A stretch of DNA of 9,212 nucleotides from Gammaproteobacteria bacterium (GTDB lineage: Bacteria; Pseudomonadota; Gammaproteobacteria; SZUA-229). The position numbers were made by a program, and so were the translations under genes. Location: contig JAQICG010000342.1 in NCBI GenBank assembly GCA_027858635.1, positions 1 to 9,212 on the forward strand, written 5' to 3'. Below, one piece after another: positions 1-7,142 of this stretch (its first letter is position 1; each line of letters starts with the position of its first letter). The notes under the pieces were generated by a model. It ran no database searches and had not been told where the DNA came from. It worked only from the letters and a program-made list of their open reading frames with translations.

Positions 1-43
1 ATCATCCACCCCATTTTTTTAAAGTTCAAAAGCGAATTAAATT

Positions 44-119
44 GGGTCGTTAGCTCAGTTGGTAGAGCAGGAGACTCTTAATCTCTTGGTCCAGGGTTCG
101 AATCCCTGACGACCCACCA
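44..119 (+). tRNA. tRNA-Lys, anticodon CTT
   Basis: A complete 76-base cloverleaf with CCA encoded at 117-119. The acceptor stem GGGTCGT/ACGACCC and the T stem CAGGG/CCCTG around TTCGAAT pair fully. The D arm carries the usual TAGCTCAG...GAGC. The anticodon loop CTCTTAA puts CTT at positions 34-36, so it reads AAG lysine codons. The anticodon stem GGAGA/TCTCT has one G-T wobble at its base. Its promoter is not visible, because only 43 bases lie upstream inside the window. No intrinsic terminator follows directly, so the primary transcript may run through the palindrome at 144-299 as far as the T run at 413-420. Confidence 0.97.
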
Positions 120-143
120 TCTAGTTATATACGATTAAGGGCC

Positions 144-299
144 AGGAGGCAGTCGGGTTTAGGATGAATAGGCTGCGGAAGTGGGAGAGCGGCCCAAATT
201 TCCCCGATTTTTCGTTGCGTAGAGCTACTATGCGCCTCAAAATCGGGGAAGTTTGGGCCGCTCCCTCGTTTCAATCCTTCTAAACCCCAACAACCTCCT
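144..299. repeat. Long imperfect palindrome, MITE-like or structured RNA element
   Basis: The two halves of this 156-base stretch are reverse complements over almost their full length. The outer ends AGGAGG (144-149) and CCTCCT (294-299) pair perfectly. A second block, GGGTTTAG (155-162), pairs with CTAAACCC (280-287). The core 187-211 pairs with 239-263 over 25 positions with only one G-T wobble. The same register continues through 217-222/228-233 to a 5-base loop at 223-227. About 12 bases at 166-177 are unpaired on the left arm. There is no reading frame of note. No perfect target-site duplication is visible at the ends, and the stem is not followed by a T run, so it is not a simple terminator. 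A non-autonomous mobile repeat or a structured tRNA trailer are both possible. Confidence 0.75.
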
Positions 300-395
300 A
301 GTGCTTAGGCATAAGGGGGGCTCTGGTTATATTGGCTTTGATGTTTGCTTGTTATTCATTAAGATGTTCAGAAAGTTGTTCGATTTGTGCTGAAT

Positions 396-420
396 AAAGC
401 CGTATGACGCGCTTTTTTTT
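396..420 (+). terminator. Possible intrinsic terminator downstream of tRNA-Lys
   Basis: AAAGCCGT (396-403) can pair with AC-G-GCTTT (407-415), with c410 bulged and a 3-base ATG loop. Eight consecutive T follow the GC part of the stem (413-420). The position suits ending the tRNA-Lys transcript before the tRNA-Leu promoter. The stem is short and bulged, and the T run also lies in the spacer region of the next promoter, so it could have either role or both. Confidence 0.4.
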
Positions 421-428
421 GCTATGAT
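420..428 (+). promoter_or_regulatory. Extended -10 sigma-70 promoter for tRNA-Leu (and probably tig)
   Basis: TGC followed by TATGAT (423-428) forms an extended -10 element with five of six matches to TATAAT. No -35 hexamer is present at the usual distance: that region is the hairpin and T run at 396-420. The sequence after the -10, TCGCTCCC (429-436), is GC-rich, as in discriminators of stable-RNA promoters under stringent control. Transcription would start near 435, a few bases before the mature tRNA at 442. No better promoter is seen between the tRNA and tig. Confidence 0.55.
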
Positions 429-441
429 TCGCTCCCAACAT

Positions 442-525
<84 letters not shown>

Positions 526-571
526 AATTACTATTTCTTTATAAAAATCAAGTATATACACTGAGGTATCT

Positions 572-1858
572 ATGCAAGTTTCAGTTGAAACAGGGGAAGG
601 TCTTGAACGTAAGCTAAAGGTTCAAGTGCCTGCAGAAACCGTCGATGCTCAAGTCGAGAGCCGACTTAAATCAATGCAGAGTCGAGTCAAGGTTGATGGT
701 TTCCGCCCCGGCAAAGTACCTTTTAGTGTGGTTAAGCAGCGCTATTCCACTCAGGTTTTCCAGGAAGTGGCCGGCGAAGTCATGCAAAATACTTTTCGCG
801 AGGCGGTCACTCAGGAAAGTCTGCGCCCAGCCAGTGACCCTTCAATTGAACCAATTAGCTTCGAGTTGGGTCATCCCCTTGAATACGTGGCCACCTTTGA
901 GGTGTATCCCGAAGTTGAGCTGGCACCGGTCAGTGAATTAAACATTGAGAAATTGTCGGCTGAGATCCAGGATAAGGATGTTGATAATTTGCTGGAAACG
1001 CTACGCAAGCAGAAAGCCAGCTGGACTGAGGTAGATCGACCTTCTAAAGAGGGTGACCGTGTTACTGTTAGTTTCAAGGGCAGTATTGATGGCGAGTTGT
1101 TTGAGGGTGGTTCAGCTGAAAATGTACCGCTGGTGTTAGGCTCAGGCAGCATGATTCCCGGTTTTGAAGAGCAGTTTGTCGGTCTTGCGAAAGGTGAGGA
1201 TTCCACGGTAAAGATTACCTTCCCGGAAGATTATTCTGCGAGCGAACTGGCGGGCAAGCCGGCTGAATTTGCCGTTAGCGCATCCAAGGTTGAGGCGCCT
1301 GAATTGCCGGCGCTTGATGATGCCTTTGCCAAAGAGTTTGGTGTTGAGGAAGGCGGCATGGAAAAACTGCGCGAAGATGTTAGAAATAACATGCAGCGCG
1401 AGCTGGATAACCGCATCAGCCTCGATTTGAAAACGAAAGTCATGGATAAATTGCTGGAAGCTAATCCGATCGAGGTGCCAAAGGCGATTGTGCAGGAAGA
1501 GGCTGAGGCCCTGAAAAAACAGGCCAGTGCCCAGCAAACAGCTGAGCCGTCAGCGGAGGCGCTAGCCAGTGAAGCGGAGCGTCGGGTGAAACTGGGTATG
1601 ATTCTGGGTGATCTGGTTAAGACTTCGGAGTTGAAGGTTGATCGTGCCAAAGTTGACGAGCGCATTGAGACAATGGCGAAAGATTACGAGCAGCCCGACG
1701 AATTTGTGAATTATTACAAGAGCAACCCGCAGTTATTGCAGGGTGTCGAGTCCATGGTTGTCGAAGACATGGTTGTCGACTGGGTGGTTGACCAGGCTAA
1801 GATTTCAACTGTTAAAAGTTCATTCGATGAAATAATGAAGCCCACATCAACGACTTAG
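572..1858 (+). CDS. tig: Trigger factor, ribosome-associated chaperone and peptidyl-prolyl isomerase
   Basis: This 428-residue protein binds the ribosome at the exit tunnel, shields emerging chains and catalyses prolyl isomerisation in the cytoplasm. The length fits the family (about 430 residues). The N-terminal ribosome-binding domain carries the signature GFRPGKVP at residues 43-50. An FKBP-type isomerase domain spans about 155-243, with GDRVTVSFKG at 161-170 and IPGFEEQFVG at 195-204. The acidic, helical C-terminal part (about 250-428) is the chaperone cradle. The start at 572 is set by TGAGG (562-566), five bases upstream. The gene sits behind tRNA-Leu with no separate clear promoter, and only 12 bases before clpP, which suggests co-transcription with both. 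The assignment is firm from signature, length, domain order and neighbours. Confidence 0.98.
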   Translation: MQVSVETGEGLERKLKVQVPAETVDAQVESRLKSMQSRVKVDGFRPGKVPFSVVKQRYSTQVFQEVAGEVMQNTFREAVTQESLRPASDPSIEPISFELGHPLEYVATFEVYPEVELAPVSELNIEKLSAEIQDKDVDNLLETLRKQKASWTEVDRPSKEGDRVTVSFKGSIDGELFEGGSAENVPLVLGSGSMIPGFEEQFVGLAKGEDSTVKITFPEDYSASELAGKPAEFAVSASKVEAPELPALDDAFAKEFGVEEGGMEKLREDVRNNMQRELDNRISLDLKTKVMDKLLEANPIEVPKAIVQEEAEALKKQASAQQTAEPSAEALASEAERRVKLGMILGDLVKTSELKVDRAKVDERIETMAKDYEQPDEFVNYYKSNPQLLQGVESMVVEDMVVDWVVDQAKISTVKSSFDEIMKPTSTT

Positions 1859-1870
1859 CAGGTATAAGGC

Positions 1871-2512
1871 ATGAAAAAATTCCCCAATTTCTATAGTCAC
1901 GATAGTGGTGCGCTGGAAACACAATCGTTAGGGCTTATTCCGATGGTAGTGGAGCAGACATCACGCGGTGAGCGCTCATATGATATTTATTCGCGCCTGC
2001 TGAAAGAGCGGGTGATTTTTATTGTCGGCCCTATTGAAGACCACATGGCCAATCTGATTGTTGCTCAACTACTGTTTCTGGAATCGGAAAACCCTGAGAA
2101 AGATATCTCCATTTATATCAACTCTCCCGGTGGTTCGGTAACAGCAGGCATGGCTATTTATGACACCATGCAGTTTATCAAACCGGAAATCAGTACCTTG
2201 TGTATCGGTCAGGCCGCCAGCATGGGTTCTTTTTTACTCGCTGCCGGAGCCAAGGGCAAGCGTTATGGACTGCCTTATGCCAGAGTCATGATTCACCAGC
2301 CTCTGGGCGGGTATCAGGGGCAGGCGTCGGACATTGATATTCATGCCCGTGAAATTCTTAAAATTCGCGGTCAGTTGAATCATTTGCTGGCATTCCACAC
2401 CGGCCAGTCAATCGAGACCATTGATAAAGACACGGATCGGGATAATTTCATGAGTGCGGAACAGTCTCGAGATTATGGCCTGATTGACGAGGTTCTGAGT
2501 AAGCGGCCTTAA
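1871..2512 (+). CDS. clpP: ATP-dependent Clp protease proteolytic subunit
   Basis: ClpP is the serine peptidase that forms a double heptamer and degrades proteins fed to it by ClpX or ClpA. The 213-residue sequence follows E. coli ClpP almost without gaps, six residues longer at the N-terminus. The catalytic triad is visible: Ser117 in GQAASMGSF, His142 in VMIHQPLGG and Asp191 in DTDRDNF. NSPGG at 84-88 is the oxyanion-hole and strand region. By comparison with E. coli, roughly the first 20 residues should be a self-cleaved propeptide ending just before LIPMVVEQ. The ribosome-binding site is probably CAGG (1859-1862), 8 bases before the ATG and overlapping the end of tig, so the two genes are likely translated from one message. 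The adjacent clpX encodes its unfoldase partner. Confidence 0.98.
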   Translation: MKKFPNFYSHDSGALETQSLGLIPMVVEQTSRGERSYDIYSRLLKERVIFIVGPIEDHMANLIVAQLLFLESENPEKDISIYINSPGGSVTAGMAIYDTMQFIKPEISTLCIGQAASMGSFLLAAGAKGKRYGLPYARVMIHQPLGGYQGQASDIDIHAREILKIRGQLNHLLAFHTGQSIETIDKDTDRDNFMSAEQSRDYGLIDEVLSKRP

Positions 2513-2706
2513 GTTCCGCACGAAATTTGCGTTAGTGAGAGCTGAATTCCCGATAAAAAAAGGTTTTTTCCTGCCTGACTTTCTGTTGAAATGACGTTTA
2601 TGAGCTATTGTTTGCGATAAATACACACTTAAAGTCTTGCGATTTTTATTGTGGTGAAGCAGGGCATAAATAGACAAGAGGCAAAAGCCTGAGGTTTGAG
2701 AACTAA

Positions 2707-3984
2707 ATGAGCGACGATAAAACCCATTCGGGTAGCGATTCTGAAAAATTACTTTACTGTTCTTTTTGCGGCAAAAGCCAGCACGAAGTAAAGAAGCTGA
2801 TTGCCGGTCCTTCCGTTTATGTCTGCGATGAATGTGTTGCCCTGTGTAATGACATCATCCTTGAAGAGCTGGAAGAAGAGACATCATCAGCAATTCGCAA
2901 ATTACCCACCCCTCACGAAATTCACGATCGTCTTGACGATTATGTAATTGGTCAGGAACGTGCCAAAAAAGTCCTCTCGGTGGCGGTGTATAACCATTAC
3001 AAGCGTCTGGAGGTCAAGCATAAGAAGGACGAAATCGAACTTTCCAAAAGTAATATTCTCCTGCTGGGCCCTACCGGCTCGGGTAAAACGCTGCTGGCGG
3101 AAACACTGGCGCGCTTGCTTGATGTGCCATTCACGATTGCTGATGCCACAACCCTAACCGAAGCCGGTTATGTGGGCGAGGATGTTGAAAACATCATCCA
3201 GAAACTGCTGCAAAAATGTGATTATGATGTCGAGAAGGCGCAAACCGGTATTGTCTACATTGATGAGATCGACAAGATTTCCCGCAAATCAGACAATCCT
3301 TCTATTACCCGCGACGTCTCCGGCGAAGGTGTTCAGCAAGCCCTGTTGAAACTGATTGAAGGCACCACTGCCTCGGTGCCGCCACAGGGCGGTCGCAAGC
3401 ATCCCCAGCAGGAGTTCCTGCAGGTGCACACGGGGAACATACTGTTCATCTGTGGCGGGGCATTTTCAGGCCTGGACAAGATCATTCGCCATCGTTCTGA
3501 GAAAGGTGGAATCGGTTTCAGCGCGGAAATGCGTTCTAAAGACAAGGATATTCAATTGAGTGACGTGCTGAGTGATCTTGAGGCGGATGATCTTATTCAA
3601 TATGGTCTGATCCCGGAGTTTGTAGGGCGTCTACCGGTTGTGGCTACGCTTAACGAACTGGACGAAGATGCGCTGGTGACGATTCTCACCCAGCCCAAAA
3701 ACGCACTGGCCAAGCAGTATTCCAAGATGTTTGAAATGGAAGGCTGTGAGCTTGAGCTGCGCAATGATGCCCTGCATGCGATTGCCAAAAAAGCCATGGA
3801 GCGAAAAACAGGTGCACGTGGTCTACGGACCATTCTGGAAAATGTGCTGCTTAATACCATGTACGAGCTGCCTTCCCAGAGCGATGTGACTAAGGTGGTG
3901 GTCGATGCTTCTGTCATCGTCGGTGACAGCCAGCCGATGCTTGTCTACAAAGGTGGTGACAACAAGCGAATCTCGCAAGAGTAA
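2707..3984 (+). CDS. clpX: ClpX, AAA+ unfoldase subunit of the Clp protease
   Basis: ClpX forms a hexamer that recognises tagged substrates such as ssrA-tagged proteins, unfolds them with ATP and feeds them to ClpP. All functional parts are visible in the 425 residues. The N-terminal zinc finger has Cys18, Cys21, Cys40 and Cys43. Walker A is GPTGSGKT at 121-128, the pore loop is GYVG at 154-157, and Walker B ends in IDEID at 185-189. The substrate-selecting RKH loop is at 230-232, the ClpP-docking IGF tripeptide at 269-271, the arginine finger in GRLP (Arg308), and sensor 2 in GAR (Arg371). The presence of IGF confirms a ClpP partner rather than a standalone unfoldase. The start has a weak, close GAG (2698-2700) and a better but distant TGAGG (2690-2694). 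The 194-base gap after clpP shows no convincing terminator, so read-through from tig-clpP is likely. Confidence 0.98.
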   Translation: MSDDKTHSGSDSEKLLYCSFCGKSQHEVKKLIAGPSVYVCDECVALCNDIILEELEEETSSAIRKLPTPHEIHDRLDDYVIGQERAKKVLSVAVYNHYKRLEVKHKKDEIELSKSNILLLGPTGSGKTLLAETLARLLDVPFTIADATTLTEAGYVGEDVENIIQKLLQKCDYDVEKAQTGIVYIDEIDKISRKSDNPSITRDVSGEGVQQALLKLIEGTTASVPPQGGRKHPQQEFLQVHTGNILFICGGAFSGLDKIIRHRSEKGGIGFSAEMRSKDKDIQLSDVLSDLEADDLIQYGLIPEFVGRLPVVATLNELDEDALVTILTQPKNALAKQYSKMFEMEGCELELRNDALHAIAKKAMERKTGARGLRTILENVLLNTMYELPSQSDVTKVVVDASVIVGDSQPMLVYKGGDNKRISQE

Positions 3985-4007
3985 CCTCCGCTTGTCAATC
4001 AGTTCTA

Positions 4008-4029
4008 TCGGTGTATTTCTGTCGGTGTA
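4008..4029. repeat. Short direct repeat upstream of the lon promoter
   Basis: The octamer TCGGTGTA occurs twice, at 4008-4015 and 4022-4029, with a 14-base period. It lies just upstream of the heat-shock promoter of lon. The spacing is not a whole number of helical turns. It could be a binding site or a chance repeat. Confidence 0.3.
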
Positions 4030-4033
4030 ATGA

Positions 4034-4058
4034 TTCCGGCACTTGAAAAACACCGGAA
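4034..4058. promoter_or_regulatory. Inverted repeat around the lon -35 element
   Basis: TTCCGG (4034-4039) and CCGGAA (4053-4058) are a perfect 6-base inverted repeat separated by 13 bases. The -35 hexamer of the heat-shock promoter lies inside the loop. The half-site centres are about 19 bases apart, close to two helical turns, which would suit a dimeric regulator. No T run follows, so it is not a terminator for clpX. The role is inferred from position only. Confidence 0.35.
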
Positions 4059-4069
4059 CGTCCCCACTT
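4042..4069 (+). promoter_or_regulatory. Sigma-32 (RpoH) heat-shock promoter of lon
   Basis: CTTGAA (4042-4047) matches the sigma-32 -35 consensus, and CCCCACTT (4062-4069) matches the -10 consensus CCCCATNT closely. The 14-base spacer is in the range used by this factor. Transcription would start near 4076, leaving a short leader before the lon start codon at 4104. lon is a classic heat-shock gene with a sigma-32 promoter in E. coli, so sequence and context agree. It lets lon be induced independently of clpPX. Confidence 0.8.
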
Positions 4070-4103
4070 GGTATGAAAGAATCCATTATATACAGAGGCA
4101 CTC

Positions 4104-6536
4104 ATGGCCAGTTCAAGTAAAAAAGATACAACCAATTTAACCGTGGTTGCAGAAATTCCAGTTTTACCCTTACGGGATGTCGTGGTCTATCCACATATGG
4201 TCATCCCTTTGTTTGTCGGGCGCGAAAAATCCATTCATGCGCTCGATGCGGCGATGCAGGACAACAAAAAGATTTTATTAGTCGCGCAAAAAAGCGCGGA
4301 TATCGACGAGCCTGGCGCCGGCGATGTCCACGAAATCGGGACATTGGCAACCATCCTGCAATTGCTCAAATTACCTGACGGCACCATCAAGGTGCTGGTA
4401 GAAGGCGTAGATCGTGCCCGTGTTGAAAATATGCACGAGCGCGATGACTTTTTCGTAGCCAACTATACCGAGCAGGAGGAAGCAACCGGCGAAGATGAGC
4501 GTGAAATCGAAATACTGACGCGGTCCATTCTGAATGTCTTTGATCAGTACGTAAAACTTAACAAGAAAGTCCCCGCTGAAATTCTCACTTCACTGGCCGG
4601 CATCGATGAGCCTTCAAGATTAGCGGATACCATTGCGGCTCATATGTCACTGAAGCTCGAAGAGAAACAGAAGATTCTCGAGATCGCCAGCGTACGCTCA
4701 CGGCTCGAATATTTAATGAGTCTGATTGATGCTGAAATTGATCTGCTGCAAATCGAAAAACGTATTCGTGGTCGCGTTAAGCAGTCAATGGAAAAAAGCC
4801 AGCGCGAATATTATTTGAATGAGCAGATGAAAGCCATTCAGAAAGAGCTGGGTGAGATGGAAGATGTGCCTAATGAAGTTGAAGAGCTTGAAAAGCGCAT
4901 CGAAGAAGCGGGCATGAGCAAAGAGGCTTATAAAAAAGCGACCGGCGAACTCAATAAGTTAAAAATGATGTCGCCGATGTCTGCGGAAGCCACGGTTGTG
5001 AGAAATTACATCGAGTTTATGGTCGAGTGCCCATGGAAGAAAAAATCGAAGATTCGACGTGATCTTGCCGGTGCTGAGAAAGTGCTGAATGATGATCACT
5101 ATGGCCTGGAAAAAGTTAAAGAACGTATTCTTGAGTATCTGGCAGTGCAGCAGCGCGTGAAGAAACTTAAGGGGCCGATTCTGTGTTTAGTAGGGCCTCC
5201 TGGCGTGGGTAAAACCTCGCTGGGTCAATCCATTGCGCGGGCGACTAATCGTAAATTTACCCGTATGGCGCTGGGTGGTGTGCGAGATGAATCAGAAATT
5301 CGAGGTCATCGCCGCACTTATATCGGTTCGCTGCCGGGCAAAGTTATCCAGAATCTGAGCAAGGTGGGTACACGTAATCCATTATTCCTGCTTGATGAAA
5401 TTGACAAGATGGCGGCAGATTTCCGTGGCGATCCTGCTTCAGCGTTGCTGGAAGTGCTTGATCCTGAACAAAATCATACCTTCTCTGACCATTATCTGGA
5501 AGTCGATTTCGATCTCTCTGATGTGTTATTCGTAGCGACAGCAAACAGTATGAATATTCCTGCTGCGCTGCTCGATCGTATGGAAGTCATACGCTTACCG
5601 GGTTATACCGAAGAGGAGAAAGTGGCTATTGCTACCAAATATCTGTTGCCCAAACAGATGAAAGAAAATGGCTTGCGCGAAAATGAATTGCATGTGAGCG
5701 AATCTGCATTAAGAGATATTGTGCGGCTTTACACACGTGAAGCCGGTGTGCGTAACATGCAGCGCGAAATCGCCAAAATATGTCGTAAAGTTGTTAAGCA
5801 GATGGTGCTTAAAACGGACAGCAAGCCTGTTTCGGTTACCTCAAGAAACATCGACAAGTTTCTCGGCGTTAAGCGTTTTCGTTACGGTGTGGCTGAAGAA
5901 CACAACCAGGTGGGGCAGGTTAACGGTCTGGCCTGGACGGAAGTGGGCGGTGAGTTGCTGACGATTGAATCGGCGGTAATGCCGGGCAAAGGCAAGTTAT
6001 CGTACACCGGACAGCTGGGTGATGTCATGCAGGAATCTATTCAGGCAGCGATGACAGTAATTCGTAGCCGCTCGGATTCTCTGGGTCTAGCCGGAAACTT
6101 TCAGGAAGAAAAGGATATCCATGTCCATGTACCGGAAGGCGCAACACCTAAAGATGGTCCGAGTGCAGGGGTAGGTATGTGTACCGCACTGGCATCGTCA
6201 TTAACGGATATACCGGTTAAAGCCAATGTGGCGATGACTGGTGAGATTACACTGCGTGGAGAAGTGCTGCCGATCGGCGGTCTTAAAGAGAAGCTCCTGG
6301 CTGCTCATCGCGCGGGTATTACCATTGTGATTATTCCGCATGACAATGAAAAAGATTTAGTTGAAATACCAAAAAATATTTTGTCTAAACTGGATGTTAA
6401 ACCAGTGCGCTGGATTGATGAAGTACTTGAGATTGCGTTGGAAAAAGTGCCAACACCGCTTGAGGCAAAACCAGCGGGTAGCAGAAAAGCCGGTGCAAAA
6501 GATAAAAAGTCCGGAGATCCCTTGCATCACCATTGA
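4104..6536 (+). CDS. lon: Lon, ATP-dependent serine protease
   Basis: Lon is a cytoplasmic homohexamer that unfolds and degrades misfolded proteins and short-lived regulators. The 810-residue sequence contains the N-terminal substrate-binding domain (from about 18, IPVLPLRDVVVYPHMV), a helical linker (about 215-310), the AAA+ module and the S16 peptidase domain (about 600-780). Walker A is GPPGVGKT at 364-371 and Walker B is LFLLDEID at 427-434. The catalytic dyad is Ser687 in PKDGPSAG and Lys730 in GGLKEKLL. The start is fixed by AGAGG (4094-4098), five bases before the ATG, and by the short leader from the heat-shock promoter. It is longer than E. coli Lon (784). Most of the excess is a basic, probably disordered tail after about residue 782, rich in Lys and Ala and ending in three histidines. 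Confidence 0.98.
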   Translation: MASSSKKDTTNLTVVAEIPVLPLRDVVVYPHMVIPLFVGREKSIHALDAAMQDNKKILLVAQKSADIDEPGAGDVHEIGTLATILQLLKLPDGTIKVLVEGVDRARVENMHERDDFFVANYTEQEEATGEDEREIEILTRSILNVFDQYVKLNKKVPAEILTSLAGIDEPSRLADTIAAHMSLKLEEKQKILEIASVRSRLEYLMSLIDAEIDLLQIEKRIRGRVKQSMEKSQREYYLNEQMKAIQKELGEMEDVPNEVEELEKRIEEAGMSKEAYKKATGELNKLKMMSPMSAEATVVRNYIEFMVECPWKKKSKIRRDLAGAEKVLNDDHYGLEKVKERILEYLAVQQRVKKLKGPILCLVGPPGVGKTSLGQSIARATNRKFTRMALGGVRDESEIRGHRRTYIGSLPGKVIQNLSKVGTRNPLFLLDEIDKMAADFRGDPASALLEVLDPEQNHTFSDHYLEVDFDLSDVLFVATANSMNIPAALLDRMEVIRLPGYTEEEKVAIATKYLLPKQMKENGLRENELHVSESALRDIVRLYTREAGVRNMQREIAKICRKVVKQMVLKTDSKPVSVTSRNIDKFLGVKRFRYGVAEEHNQVGQVNGLAWTEVGGELLTIESAVMPGKGKLSYTGQLGDVMQESIQAAMTVIRSRSDSLGLAGNFQEEKDIHVHVPEGATPKDGPSAGVGMCTALASSLTDIPVKANVAMTGEITLRGEVLPIGGLKEKLLAAHRAGITIVIIPHDNEKDLVEIPKNILSKLDVKPVRWIDEVLEIALEKVPTPLEAKPAGSRKAGAKDKKSGDPLHHH

Positions 6537-6545
6537 TGTTAGTGC

Positions 6546-6607
6546 AATGCGGGTTTCGTTGGTTTATCTCGGATAATTGAGTATAAACCAGCGAAACCCG
6601 CATTTTT
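6546..6607 (+). terminator. Strong intrinsic terminator after lon
   Basis: Bases 6546-6567 pair with 6583-6604 over 22 positions, interrupted only by one T-G wobble (6559/6591). The stem contains GCGGGTTTCG facing CGAAACCCGC. The 15-base loop has a small inner CTC/GAG pairing. Five T (6603-6607) follow directly. It lies nine bases after the lon stop codon and separates lon from the hupB promoter. The stem is unusually long for a terminator but otherwise typical. Confidence 0.9.
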
Positions 6608-6620
6608 ACTGCATTATTCA

Positions 6621-6650
6621 TTGACAGAGCTTGTCGCTGACTGGTATAAA
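6621..6650 (+). promoter_or_regulatory. Sigma-70 promoter of hupB
   Basis: A perfect TTGACA -35 (6621-6626) and TATAAA (6645-6650) are separated by 18 bases. TGG at 6642-6644 adds an extended -10 motif. The start site should be near 6657, giving a leader of about 115 bases, AT-rich, before hupB. This is the strongest sigma-70 promoter in the window, as expected for an abundant nucleoid protein, and probably also drives the two tRNAs behind hupB. Confidence 0.85.
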
Positions 6651-6771
6651 ATGCAGGGCTTATGTATTTCAGTGCCAGCTATCATACAGAACAAAGAGCA
6701 TAAAACATAAAAAGCTCTGATATATAAATTACAAACAACAGCAAATCATTTTAAAAACATAGGAAATAACA

Positions 6772-7044
6772 ATGAATAAATCAGAATTAATTGATGCAGT
6801 TGCAGAAGCAGCTGATCTGTCTAAAGCCGATTCAGCACGTGCATTTGATGCAGTGATCGATGTTATTACGAACGCCTTGAAAGAAGGCGATCAGGTAAGT
6901 CTCGTCGGTTTTGGTTCTTTCCTGGTTCGTGAACGTTCTGCTCGTACAGGTCGTAATCCACAGACTGGTGCAGAGATTCAAATTAAAGCAGCAAAAGTAC
7001 CCGCATTTAAACCTGGAAAGGCCCTTAAAGAAGCAGTAAACTAA
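6772..7044 (+). CDS. hupB: DNA-binding protein HU, beta-type subunit
   Basis: HU is a small dimeric nucleoid protein that bends and compacts DNA with little sequence preference. The 90-residue length is exactly that of the family. The dimerisation core GFGSF is at 46-50. The minor-groove arm RNPQTG (61-66) includes Pro63, which inserts between base pairs, and the basic end VPAFKPGKALKEAVN is typical. The ribosome-binding site is AGGA (6761-6764), seven bases before the ATG. The position after lon and before ppiD is that of hupB in other gammaproteobacteria, which favours this name over hupA. tRNA-Val begins 17 bases after the stop codon with no terminator between, so the message probably carries tRNAs as well. 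Confidence 0.96.
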   Translation: MNKSELIDAVAEAADLSKADSARAFDAVIDVITNALKEGDQVSLVGFGSFLVRERSARTGRNPQTGAEIQIKAAKVPAFKPGKALKEAVN

Positions 7045-7061
7045 ATCCTCACTTTTTGGCG

Positions 7062-7137
7062 GGGTGGTTAGCTCAGCTGGTAGAGCGTCGCCCTTACAAG
7101 GCGAATGTCGGGGGTTCGATCCCCTCACCACCCACCA
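7062..7137 (+). tRNA. tRNA-Val, anticodon TAC
   Basis: A complete 76-base tRNA with encoded CCA at 7135-7137. The acceptor stem is GGGTGGT/ACCACCC, the anticodon stem TCGCC/GGCGA encloses CTTACAA (anticodon TAC, valine), and the T stem GGGGG/CCCTC has one G-T wobble. It lies 17 bases after hupB and five bases before tRNA-Asp. No promoter is seen just upstream, so expression from the hupB promoter is likely. Confidence 0.97.
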
Positions 7138-7142
7138 GATAC

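Noticed and set aside
1..43. Possible end of another tRNA or terminator (CCACCCCA then T7) at the left edge
   Set aside because: Too little sequence lies upstream to fold either structure.
1142..1665. Two overlapping - strand open frames of 131 and 144 codons within tig
   Set aside because: Both are shadows of the tig coding sequence, with low-complexity serine- or leucine-rich products and no start signals.
1788..1818. TTGACC with TTAAAA inside the end of tig as a clpP promoter
   Set aside because: The -10 match is three of six at 18 bases, and the best extended -10 needs a 19-base spacer. This is too weak to list.
2553..2573. A-run followed by GG and a T-run in the clpP-clpX gap, considered as a terminator
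   Set aside because: The only stem is A-T pairing with a 2-base loop and has no GC-rich part. The short GCGG/CCGC near 2502-2519 has no T run.
2586..2622. TTGAAA (2586-2591) as a -35 for a clpX promoter
   Set aside because: The downstream candidates TATTGT and GATAAA are 14 and 24 bases away, neither a workable spacing, and no CCCCAT-type sigma-32 -10 is present.
6695..6718. AGAGC/GCTCT inverted repeat in the hupB leader, considered as a riboswitch or attenuator stem
   Set aside because: Only five pairs with a 14-base loop in AT-rich sequence, and no alternative structure or T run to make a switch.
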